Below are positions 55,883 to 63,135 of a DNA stretch of 64,000 nt, piece by piece. Position 1 is the stretch's first letter. Each line of letters begins with the position of its first letter. The position numbers and the translations under genes are program-made. Source of the stretch: Teichococcus rhizosphaerae (GTDB lineage: Bacteria > Pseudomonadota > Alphaproteobacteria > Acetobacterales > Acetobacteraceae); the NCBI RefSeq assembly GCF_002631185.1, contig NZ_PDNU01000006.1:62001-126000 (forward strand), read 5' to 3'. Below the pieces are notes generated by a model. The model did not search any database. It saw nothing but the letters and a program-made list of their open reading frames with translations, and was not told the origin of the DNA.

Positions 55883-56659
55883 ATGACGGCCCCCGCCGCC
55901 GGTTCTTCCGGCGCGTCTTCCGCCGGGGCGGCCACGGCGCCGAAGCCGCTGGCCGGGCAGGTCGCCCTCGTCACCGGCGCCAGCCGGGGCATCGGCGCCG
56001 CGCTGGCGCTGGAGCTGGCCGGGCGCGGCGCGCATTGCGTGCTGGTGGCCCGCACCCAGGGCGGCCTCGAGGAAACGGACGACGCCATCCGCGCCATCGG
56101 CGGCACCGCCACGCTGCTGCCCTTCAACCTGACCAAGGACGCCGACAAGATCGACGCCTTCGGCCCCTCGCTGATCGAGCGCTTCGGCCGGCTGGACATC
56201 CTGGTCCACAATGCCGGCACGCTGGGCAGCCTGACGCCCGTGGCGCACATCCAGCCGCGCGACTGGACGGAGCTGGTGGGCGTCAACCTCACCGCCACCT
56301 GGCGCCTGATCCGCACCTGCGACCCGCCGCTGCGCGCGGCGCCGGCGGGCCGCGCCGTGTTCGTCACCACCGGGCGGGTGCAGCGCCCGAAGCCCTATTG
56401 GGGCCCCTATGGCGCCACCAAGGCCGGCATGGAGCACCTGGTGCGGAGCTGGGCCATGGAGGTGGAGGGCGGCAACCTCCGGGTGAACCTGTTCGACCCC
56501 GACGTGGTGGCCACCAAGCTGCGCGCCCAGGCGATGCCGGGCGAGGACCCCGCCACCATCGCCCAGCCTGCCGATGTCGCCCCCGCCCTGGCCGATCTCT
56601 GCATGCCCGCCGAGTCGCGGCATGGCGAGACCGTTCTTTTCCGTGGCAGGGCCGAATGA
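55883..56659 (+). CDS. SDR family NAD(P)-dependent oxidoreductase
   Basis: 258-residue SDR: TGASRGIG (about 30-37), HNAG (LVHNAGTLG) and YGATK (about 174-178). In alphaproteobacteria an SDR often follows purF; the substrate is unknown. The catalytic Ser position reads VTTGRVQ, with Thr instead of Ser, which some SDRs of this subgroup share. Start uncertain: GTG 55862 overlaps the purF stop, ATG 55874 has GGAGG too close, ATG 55883 has GGAGG ten bases away and is used here. Confidence 0.85.
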   Translation: MTAPAAGSSGASSAGAATAPKPLAGQVALVTGASRGIGAALALELAGRGAHCVLVARTQGGLEETDDAIRAIGGTATLLPFNLTKDADKIDAFGPSLIERFGRLDILVHNAGTLGSLTPVAHIQPRDWTELVGVNLTATWRLIRTCDPPLRAAPAGRAVFVTTGRVQRPKPYWGPYGATKAGMEHLVRSWAMEVEGGNLRVNLFDPDVVATKLRAQAMPGEDPATIAQPADVAPALADLCMPAESRHGETVLFRGRAE

Positions 56660-56662
56660 TGC

Positions 56663-56692
56663 TTGACGCCGCTCTCGCGGCGGCGTGATGAT
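56663..56692 (+). promoter_or_regulatory. Promoter of the asd leader
   Basis: TTGACG (56663-56668), 18-nt spacer, GATGAT (56687-56692, 4 of 6 matches). The expected start point is 56698-56700, at or next to the ATG of the leader peptide, so the transcript may be leaderless. Confidence 0.5.
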
Positions 56693-56699
56693 GCCGGCC

Positions 56700-56789
56700 A
56701 TGTCCGCCCCGATCATCATCAAGCGCATTACCAAGACGACCGCTCCGGCGGGGCGTCCTCTGGTGGCTGCGCGGATCGCCGCGGCATAA
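56700..56789 (+). CDS. Ile/Lys/Thr-rich leader peptide upstream of asd
   Basis: 29-codon ORF, too short for normal gene calling: MSAPIIIKRITKTT followed by an Ala/Arg/Pro-rich end and TAA at 56787. Codons 5-14 hold four Ile, three Thr and two Lys, all aspartate-family amino acids made downstream of Asd. E. coli ThrL (KRISTTITTTITIT) is similar in kind. In-frame ATGs at 56688 and 56691 could lengthen it. The ATG at 56700 coincides with the predicted transcription start; Sinorhizobium trpL is a known alphaproteobacterial case of a leaderless leader peptide. Existence is inferred from sequence only. Confidence 0.6.
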   Translation: MSAPIIIKRITKTTAPAGRPLVAARIAAA

Positions 56790-56824
56790 AACACCAGAAG
56801 GCCCCGCCGGAGACGGACGGGGCC
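56706..56824 (+). promoter_or_regulatory. Attenuator-like alternative RNA folds before asd
   Basis: Four segments: 1, GCCCCG (56706-56711, leader codons 3-4); 2, CTCCGGCGGGGC (56743-56754); 3, GCCCCGCCGGAG (56801-56812), an exact 12-nt complement of segment 2; 4, CGGGGCC (56818-56824), which pairs with 56800-56806 in segment 3. Thus 1:2 with 3:4, or 2:3 alone, the layout of a ribosome-stalling attenuator. The 3:4 hairpin lacks a T-run, so it might act by pausing, Rho, or by hiding the asd start instead of classical termination. Confidence 0.5.
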
Positions 56825-56877
56825 ACAGCCGGACAAGCCGGCGCCCGTCTCTCCCGGCCCACCGGACAGAGACCCCC

Positions 56878-57939
56878 ATGCTGACCCTTCCAGAAACCGT
56901 CGAAGCCCAGCCGCACCTGAACGTGGCCGCCAATCCCGTGGTGGCCATCGTCGGCGCCACCGGCGCGGTCGGCGTCGAGCTGCTGCGCTGCCTGGAGGCG
57001 CGGAACTTCCCGCTTTCCCGGCTGCGCCTGCTGGCCTCCCCCCGCTCCGCCGGCCGCACCATGACCTTCCGCGGCGAGGCGGTGGAGGTCGAGGCGCTGA
57101 CCGAGGACAGCTTCGAGGGCGTGGGCCTCGCGCTGTTCTCGGCCGGCTCCGGCGTCTCCAAGCGCTACGCCGCCGCCGCCGTGAAGGCCGGCGCCGTGGT
57201 GGTGGACAATTCCTCCGCCTTCCGCATGGACCCCGACGTGCCGCTGGTGGTGCCCGAGGTGAACGGCGCGGCCATCGCCCGCCACCGCGGCATCATCGCC
57301 AACCCCAACTGCGTGGCGGCCATCGCCACCGTGGCGCTGGCGCCGCTGCACCGGGCGCACCCCATCCGCCGCCTGCACGCCGCCACCTACCAGGCAGCCT
57401 CCGGCGCCGGCGCCGCCGCCATGGAGGAGCTGCGCGAGTCCACCGCCGCCTATCTGCGGGGCGAACGCTTCGAGCCCCGGGTCCTCCCCCACCCCTACGC
57501 CTTCAACCTGTTCAGCCACAATGCCGAGATGGACCCGGAGACGGGCTATAACGGGGAGGAGACCAAGGTCGTCGCCGAAACCCGGCGCATCATGGGCACG
57601 CCGGAGCTGCCGGTCGGCATCACCTGCATCCGCGTGCCGGTGCTTCGCGCCCATGCCCTGGCGCTGACGGTGGAGTTCGGCGAGGCGGTGCCCGTCGAGG
57701 AGGCGCGCGCCCTGCTGGCCGCCGCGCCCGGCGTGAAGCTGGTGGATGACCGCGCCCGCAACCACTTCCCCATGCCGAGCGACGCCACCGGCCAGGACGA
57801 CGTGCTGGTCGGCCGCATCCGTCCCGACAGCGGCGACCCCTCCGGCCGCTCGCTGTGCCTCTTCGTGGTGGGCGACCAGCTGCTGAAGGGTGCCGCGCTG
57901 AACGCCGTGCAGATCGCCGAGGCGCTGCTGCCGCGCTGA
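56878..57939 (+). CDS. asd: Aspartate-semialdehyde dehydrogenase
   Basis: 353-residue NADPH enzyme that makes aspartate semialdehyde, the branch point to lysine/diaminopimelate, threonine, methionine and isoleucine. NVAANPVVAIVGATGAVG (about 15-32) is the nucleotide-binding start; Cys145 in IIANPNCVAAIA is the catalytic cysteine; the later catalytic His lies in GITCIRVPVLRAHALAL. About 15 extra N-terminal residues compared with the usual family start. Preceded by a leader peptide with aspartate-family codons. Confidence 0.96.
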   Translation: MLTLPETVEAQPHLNVAANPVVAIVGATGAVGVELLRCLEARNFPLSRLRLLASPRSAGRTMTFRGEAVEVEALTEDSFEGVGLALFSAGSGVSKRYAAAAVKAGAVVVDNSSAFRMDPDVPLVVPEVNGAAIARHRGIIANPNCVAAIATVALAPLHRAHPIRRLHAATYQAASGAGAAAMEELRESTAAYLRGERFEPRVLPHPYAFNLFSHNAEMDPETGYNGEETKVVAETRRIMGTPELPVGITCIRVPVLRAHALALTVEFGEAVPVEEARALLAAAPGVKLVDDRARNHFPMPSDATGQDDVLVGRIRPDSGDPSGRSLCLFVVGDQLLKGAALNAVQIAEALLPR

Positions 57940-57950
57940 GGCGGCCGGCG

Positions 57951-57972
57951 GGGGGGGAGGGAGCCTCTCCCC
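57951..57972. terminator. Hairpin between asd and the CNNM gene (convergent)
   Basis: GGGGGGAGG-gag-CCTCTCCCC, a 9-bp stem with one mismatch, in the 50 bp between two convergent stops. Weak evidence; no T-tract. Confidence 0.35.
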
Positions 57973-57989
57973 TTGCCCGCCCCGCCGCC

Positions 57990-59354
57990 TCAGGCCTCGG
58001 GCGGGATCTCGGGGATGGAGGGGGGGATGCGGGTGACGAGGAGCTGGTTGATGCGGAAGCCCTCCACATCCACCACCTCGAAGGTGAAGCCCGCCACCTC
58101 CACCTTGTCCGCCTTGCGCGGCACGCGGCGCAGCCGGTGCATCACGAAGCCGCCCGCCGTGTGGTAGGGCCCCTCCAACGGCAGCGCCTCGGTGTTCAGC
58201 GCCACCGCCACGTCGGCCAGCGGAGCGACGCCGTCCACCAGCCAGGAATCCGTGTCGCGCTTCAGGATGGCGCGCTCCTCGAAGGGGTCGGCCAGCCCGC
58301 CCACCAGCGCCGCCAGCACGTCCTTGTAGGTGACGAGCCCGACCACCACGGCATATTCGCTGACGACCAGGGCGAAGCCCGCCTTCTGCGCCTCGAACTG
58401 CGCCAGCACCTCCCACAGGTCCAGCGTCTCGGGCACGGAGGGCACGTCCCGCCGCATCGGGCCCGGGGCGGCGGCGCCGGGCTTCAGGGCGTCCGGCTTC
58501 AGCGCCTCGGGCTTCAGCGCGCCCACGCCGGCCTGCAACACCTCGGCCAGCACGTCCTCGACGCGGGCATAGCCCACCACATGGTCCAGCCCGCCATCGC
58601 AGACCGGGTAGCGGGAATAGGGCTGGCGCCGCACCTTGTCGCGCCAGCTTTCCGGCGTTTCCCGCAGATCGAGGAAGACGATCTCGTCGCGCGGGGTCAT
58701 GGCGGAGGTCACGGTGCGCTCGCGCAGCGCCAGCACATTCTCGATCAGCCTGTGCTCGGCGGCGTCCAGCGCGCCCGACTCGGCGCCGGCGGCCAGGGTG
58801 GCGCGCAGCTCCTCCGGCGTCACCGTCTCATGCGCCACCGCGGTGGGCAGGCCGAGCAGGCGCATCAGCCCGTCCGCCATCCGCGAGAACAGCCACACCA
58901 GCGGCCGGAACAGCCGCACCGCCAGGGCGGGGAACCAGCTGGTGAGCACGGCGACGCGCTCGGGCTGCATCATCGCCACGCGCTTCGGCACCAGGTCCGA
59001 GAACAGCACGAAAAAGGCGGTGACGGTGACAAAGGACACCACCGAGGCCACGCCCGTGGACCATTCCCCGGCGCCGTTCCGCTCCAGCCAGGGCGCCAGC
59101 ACGGGCGTCAACGCCCCCTCGCCCAGCACGCCGCCCAGCACGCCAAGGGCGTTGACCGCGATCTGCAGCGCGGTGACGACCGGCCCCGGGTCGCGCCGCA
59201 ATGCCAGGAAGGTGGCGGCGCGGGCTTCTCCCCCTTCGGCCAGCAGGCGCATCCGCGTCTCCCGCGCGGCCGCGAAGGCGATCTCCGCGAGCGAGATGAG
59301 CGCGCCCACCCCGCTGAGCAGGAGGATCAGCAGAAGGGCGAGCAGGATGTCCAC
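57990..59354 (-). CDS. CNNM/CorC-type (HlyC/CorC family) transmembrane CBS protein
   Basis: 454 residues: an N-terminal DUF21/CNNM membrane domain (about 1-190; LISLAEIAFAAARETRMRLL, TALQIAVNALGVLGGVLGEG), two CBS domains (about 205-340; SAMTPRDEIVFLDLRE is the usual first-CBS start), and a C-terminal CorC_HlyC transporter-associated domain (WLVDGVAPLADVAVAL...). Such proteins are thought to move or sense Mg/Co ions. Between the CBS motifs is an Ala-Leu-Lys-Pro repeat from 15-bp units. GTG start at 59354 with GAAGG nine bases upstream. Converges with asd. Confidence 0.9.
   Translation of the reverse strand: MDILLALLLILLLSGVGALISLAEIAFAAARETRMRLLAEGGEARAATFLALRRDPGPVVTALQIAVNALGVLGGVLGEGALTPVLAPWLERNGAGEWSTGVASVVSFVTVTAFFVLFSDLVPKRVAMMQPERVAVLTSWFPALAVRLFRPLVWLFSRMADGLMRLLGLPTAVAHETVTPEELRATLAAGAESGALDAAEHRLIENVLALRERTVTSAMTPRDEIVFLDLRETPESWRDKVRRQPYSRYPVCDGGLDHVVGYARVEDVLAEVLQAGVGALKPEALKPDALKPGAAAPGPMRRDVPSVPETLDLWEVLAQFEAQKAGFALVVSEYAVVVGLVTYKDVLAALVGGLADPFEERAILKRDTDSWLVDGVAPLADVAVALNTEALPLEGPYHTAGGFVMHRLRRVPRKADKVEVAGFTFEVVDVEGFRINQLLVTRIPPSIPEIPPEA
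58480..58524 (-). repeat. 15-bp tandem repeat, three units, in frame
   Basis: Units at 58480, 58495 and 58510, about 80-90 percent alike, encode ALKPE/ALKPD/ALKPG between the CBS motifs of the CNNM-type protein. Confidence 0.85.
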
Positions 59355-59528
59355 GGGAAGGGGCCTTCGGATGGGGCACGGTCGGTGGCAGAGCAGATAG
59401 CACAGGCCCACCGGCTTTTCTGCCGCAGCCGCGTGACAACGGGCCAGGCGGCGGGGAAGCCCCCGGCGCCGGGCCGCCCCTTCTCACGGCCCGCAGCCTG
59501 TCCCCGCCACCCCGGAAGGCGCCGGCGG

Positions 59529-60866
59529 CTATTCCTCGGCGAAGGGGTTCTTGCCGCCGCGCCCGTGCAGGCGGATCGGCACGCCCGGCATGTCGAAGGC
59601 CTCGCGGAAGCTGTTGACGAGGTAGCGCCGGTAATCCTCCGGCAGGTCCTCGGCGCGCGGCCCGAACACGGCGATCGTCGGCGGCCGTGCCTTGGGCATG
59701 GTGGCGTAGCGCAGCTTGATGCGCCGGCCATCCACCAGCGGCGGGCTGTGCCGCGCCAAGGCGGCCTCGAACCAGCGGTTCAGCTCGCCCGTGGGCACGC
59801 GGCGGTTCCAGCGCTCCATGGTCTCGCGCACCGCCGGCATCAGGCGGTTGACGTTCTTGCCCGTCATGGCCGAGAGGGTGACCACGCTGATGCCCTTGAG
59901 CTGCGCCAGCGAGGCCGCCAGCACGTCGTCCAGCGCGCGGCGGGCGGCGGTGCGGTCCTCCACCGCGTCCCACTTGTTGAGCGCGATGACCACGGCGCGG
60001 CCCTCGCGCTCGGCCAGGCGGGCGATGCGCAGGTCCTGCTCGTCCATCCCGAGCAGGGCGTCGAGCACCAGCACCGCCACCTCCGCCTCCTTCAGCGCGG
60101 CGATGGTGGAGCCCACCGACATCTGCTCCAGGTTCTCGATGATGCGGGCCTTCTTGCGCATGCCGGCGGTGTCCACCAGCCGCACCTTGCCGCCCGTCTC
60201 GTCGATCCATTCCACCGCCACGGCGTCGCGCGTCAGGCCCGGCTCGGGGCCGGTGATCATGCGCTCCTCGCCCAGCAGGGCGTTCAGCAGGGTGGACTTG
60301 CCGGCGTTGGGGCGGCCGACGATGGCCAGCCGCAGCGGCCGGTCGCGGTCCCGCAGGCCGGGCTCGTCCTCCTCGGGCAGCATGGGAAGGGCCGTGCTGT
60401 AGAGGTCGGCGATACCCTCGCCATGCTCGGCCGAGATGGCGACGGGATCGCCGAGCCCCAGCTCATAGGCCTCGTAGGCGGCCAGGCCGCCGCCACGCCC
60501 CTCGGTCTTGTTGGCCACCAGCAGCACGGGCGCGGGCTGGCGGCGCAGCCAGGCGGCGAAGGCGCGGTCGGAAGGGGTGATGCCGGCGCGGGCGTCGATG
60601 ACGAACAGCACGAGGTCGGCCTGGCGCACGGCCACCTCGGAGCTGGCGCGCATGCGGCCCGCCACGGTGTCGGGCGGCGCCTCCTCCAGCCCCGCCGTGT
60701 CCAGCAGCAGCACGGGCCGGCCGCCGATGCGCGCCTCGACCTCCTTGCGGTCGCGGGTGACGCCCGGCGTGTCGTCCACGATGGCGATCCTGCGGCCGGC
60801 CAGACGGTTGAACAGCGTGGACTTGCCCACATTGGGGCGGCCGATGATGGCGATACGGGGGAGCAT
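59529..60866 (-). CDS. der: Ribosome biogenesis GTPase Der (EngA)
   Basis: 445-residue GTPase with two G domains in tandem, needed for 50S assembly. First P-loop GRPNVGKSTLFNR (about 8-20) with DTAG; second GRPNAGKSTLLNA (about 191-203) with DTAGMRKKA and NKWD; C-terminal KH-like domain including PPTIAVFGPR. Normal length. First of a likely der-upstream group on the minus strand with bamB and the TPR-like gene ahead of it (109-bp gap). Confidence 0.97.
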   Translation of the reverse strand: MLPRIAIIGRPNVGKSTLFNRLAGRRIAIVDDTPGVTRDRKEVEARIGGRPVLLLDTAGLEEAPPDTVAGRMRASSEVAVRQADLVLFVIDARAGITPSDRAFAAWLRRQPAPVLLVANKTEGRGGGLAAYEAYELGLGDPVAISAEHGEGIADLYSTALPMLPEEDEPGLRDRDRPLRLAIVGRPNAGKSTLLNALLGEERMITGPEPGLTRDAVAVEWIDETGGKVRLVDTAGMRKKARIIENLEQMSVGSTIAALKEAEVAVLVLDALLGMDEQDLRIARLAEREGRAVVIALNKWDAVEDRTAARRALDDVLAASLAQLKGISVVTLSAMTGKNVNRLMPAVRETMERWNRRVPTGELNRWFEAALARHSPPLVDGRRIKLRYATMPKARPPTIAVFGPRAEDLPEDYRRYLVNSFREAFDMPGVPIRLHGRGGKNPFAEE

Positions 60867-60975
60867 GATGCCGCCGCTTTAGAGCAGATCGCGCGCGCGC
60901 GAAACCATGTTGCGGCGCATGCCCGCCCCCTCGCGGACGGGGCCCGGGGAAACGCCGCTCCCCCGGGCCGTGGCC

Positions 60976-62319
60976 TCAGCCGCCGCGATAGGCGGCGAGC
61001 GTGCCGTCGTCGGTCAGCAGCACCAGGGTCTGCTGCGCCACGGCGCCCGGCAGCAGCGTGCCGCCCGGCAGGCGCAGCCGCCCCGCCACCTGCCCTTCCG
61101 CCGGATCGACCAGCAGGGCCTCGCCGCCGCTGCCGGGCAGGATGAGCTGCCCGCCGGCCAGGATGGGCGTCGCGAAATAGACCGCGTCCTGCTTCTTCTG
61201 GCCCGGCACGGGCGCGTTCAGCTCGTTGATCCAGCGGACACGGCCATCCTCGCGCCCCAGGGCCAGAAGCTCGCCATTGGCGCCCACCAGGAACAGCCAG
61301 TCCCCGGCGGCCACGGGACTGGCTGTGCCGCCCACCTCGCGCTCCCACAGCCGGCGGCCGGAGCGCAGGTCCACCGCCATCGAGGTGCCGCCCATGCCCA
61401 TGGCATAGACCCGCCCCTGGTGGATCACCGGCAGGCCGCGCACGCCCGAGATGTCGCCCAGGCCCCGCAGGCCCTGGCCGGCCAGGCTCTCGGTCCAGAG
61501 CACCCGGCCATCCTCGGGCCGCAGCGCCACCAGCTCGCCCGAGGGGAAGCCGGCGACGACGAACTCGCCCTCCACCGCCGGCGCCGGCAGGCCGAGCGGC
61601 ACCGCCGTGGTCGGCTGCGCCCGGTACGCCCAGAGCCGCTTGCCGTTCTCGGCCGCGTAGCCCAGGAGCTGGTTCTCGATGGTGGGCACGAAGATGCGGC
61701 CGCCAGCCACGGCGGGGGCGCCGCGACTCGGCGCGGGCAGCCTCTCCCGCCAGCGCACGGCGCCCGTGGCCGGGTCCAGCGCCAGCAGCTCCGCCATGCC
61801 GGTGGCGACATAGAGCGTGCCGTCGGCATAGGCGCAGCCCGCGCCCACCGCGCCCGTGCTGTCATCCTCGGGGCGCGTGTCGAAGCGCCAGCGGCGGCCG
61901 CCCGAGCCGAGGTCGAAGGCCGAGACGACGCCATAGGCATCGGCCGCGAACACCGTGTTCTGGGCGATGACGGGCCCCGCGGTGATGCGCCGGCGGTAGG
62001 AGCTGCCCGTGCCCACCGAGGCGCGCCACGCCTCGGCCAGGCGCGGCCCCACGGCGTTGTGGCCGGCATCGTGGGCGGCGCCGCCGCCGGGCTGCGGCCA
62101 TTCGGCGCGCGCCTCGGGCGGGGGGAGCGTCACGGGGCGGCTGGCGATGCCGGCATCGGCCGCCAGCTCCCGCTGCGCCGCCAGCACGGGCTGGCGCTCT
62201 CCCGGCAGGGGCGGCTTGGTGTCGCCGAAGATGCCATCCAGCACGCCGCAGCCGCCCAGCAGGCCGGCGCCGCCCAGCAGCGTGGCGCGCCGTGTCCAGA
62301 TCTTCCTGTCCCGCATCAT
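60976..62319 (-). CDS. bamB: Outer membrane assembly lipoprotein BamB-like (PQQ beta-propeller)
   Basis: 447-residue lipoprotein. Signal peptide with Arg-rich start and lipobox LLGGCG (Cys about 24), then an eight-bladed PQQ-type propeller: repeated blades such as VSAFDLGSGGRRWRFDTR, LLALDPATGAVRWRERLP, AVDLRSGRRLWEREVG. BamB helps the BAM complex insert outer-membrane proteins. Start at the first of two adjacent ATGs (62319), overlapping the stop of the TPR-like gene by ATGA. Somewhat longer than E. coli BamB (392 aa). Confidence 0.93.
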   Translation of the reverse strand: MMRDRKIWTRRATLLGGAGLLGGCGVLDGIFGDTKPPLPGERQPVLAAQRELAADAGIASRPVTLPPPEARAEWPQPGGGAAHDAGHNAVGPRLAEAWRASVGTGSSYRRRITAGPVIAQNTVFAADAYGVVSAFDLGSGGRRWRFDTRPEDDSTGAVGAGCAYADGTLYVATGMAELLALDPATGAVRWRERLPAPSRGAPAVAGGRIFVPTIENQLLGYAAENGKRLWAYRAQPTTAVPLGLPAPAVEGEFVVAGFPSGELVALRPEDGRVLWTESLAGQGLRGLGDISGVRGLPVIHQGRVYAMGMGGTSMAVDLRSGRRLWEREVGGTASPVAAGDWLFLVGANGELLALGREDGRVRWINELNAPVPGQKKQDAVYFATPILAGGQLILPGSGGEALLVDPAEGQVAGRLRLPGGTLLPGAVAQQTLVLLTDDGTLAAYRGG

Positions 62320-63026
62320 CCCCCCAATCCCGCCGCGAGGCGGCCGGCGCGGTCGCGCAGGCCGCGTGGCGCGGTCACATCGGCCGCCAGGGCCTCCAGG
62401 TCGCGCCGGGCCTCGGCGGTCTCGCCCCGCCGGATGGCCAGCAGCGCCCGCAGCTCGCGCGCCGAGGCGCGCCAGGGACTGCCCGCCGCCTGGCTTCCCG
62501 CCGCCTGGCTTCCCGCCGCCTGGCTTCCCGCCGCCTGGCTTCCCGCCTGGGCCAGCGGGTCCAGCCGGGCGGCGAGCAGCGCCGGGTCCTGGCTGTCCAT
62601 GCCGTGCAGCGCCCACATCAGGCTGGCGAGGTCGCGGTAGAGCTGCGGCGTGCCGCCATCGGAGGCCACCCGGTCCCACATCGCCAGGGCGGCGGCGCGG
62701 TCCCCCGTCTCGGCCTTCAGCGCGGCGGCGCGCAGCAGGGAGAGGGTGCGGTAGCCGGCCGGGCTGTCATTGGCGAGCGCGGCGAAGCGGTCGCCCACCG
62801 CCTTCAGGTCGGCGCCCGGCGCCTCGGCGGCGCGGTGCGCTTCCAGGAAGGTCAGGGCCGCCTGGCTGTTCTGCCGCTGCTCGTACCACTGCCAGCCCTG
62901 CCAGCCGCCGAGGCCGGCCAGAACCAGCAGCGCCACGCCGGCCAGCATGCCGCCATATCGCATACCCAGCTGCCGGGCCCGTTCGGCCCGCAGCTCCTCC
63001 TGCACTTCGTCGAAGATATCCGGCAA
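62316..63026 (-). CDS. Membrane-anchored tetratricopeptide-like protein (YfgM-type)
   Basis: 236 residues: charged N-terminus (LPDIFDEVQEELRAERARQL), one membrane helix (about 26-46, MLAGVALLVLAGLGGWQGWQW) and a periplasmic helical TPR-like region, as in YfgM/TPR_21 proteins that precede bamB and der in many proteobacteria. TTG 63026 is preferred: AGAGG lies 7 bases upstream and homologues begin at this DIFDEV sequence. ATG 63059 would add 11 residues but lacks a ribosome-binding site. Contains a 15-bp repeat giving AGSQA units. Confidence 0.82.
   Translation of the reverse strand: MPDIFDEVQEELRAERARQLGMRYGGMLAGVALLVLAGLGGWQGWQWYEQRQNSQAALTFLEAHRAAEAPGADLKAVGDRFAALANDSPAGYRTLSLLRAAALKAETGDRAAALAMWDRVASDGGTPQLYRDLASLMWALHGMDSQDPALLAARLDPLAQAGSQAAGSQAAGSQAAGSQAAGSPWRASARELRALLAIRRGETAEARRDLEALAADVTAPRGLRDRAGRLAAGLGG
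62481..62547 (-). repeat. 15-bp tandem repeat, four-plus units, in frame
   Basis: Identical units TGGCTTCCCGCCGCC at 62491, 62506 and 62521, a partial unit at 62536 and a degenerate one before 62491. Encodes AAGSQ-type pentapeptides in the periplasmic part of the TPR-like protein. Exact copies suggest recent expansion. Confidence 0.95.
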
Positions 63027-63135
63027 GGTCCGGCCTCTGTAAAAAGTGGCGCGGACCATAGCGGCCGCGGCGCGCCACGTTAAGCCTTTGGCGGCACTCC
63101 TTTGGCGGCGGGGGCCGGGCGCCCCCGCCGCGGCC

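Noticed and set aside
57855..61145. Plus-strand open frame of 1096 codons over asd end, CNNM gene, der and part of bamB
   Set aside because: Antisense to three well-supported genes; low-complexity Gln/His/Arg-rich translation with no domain.
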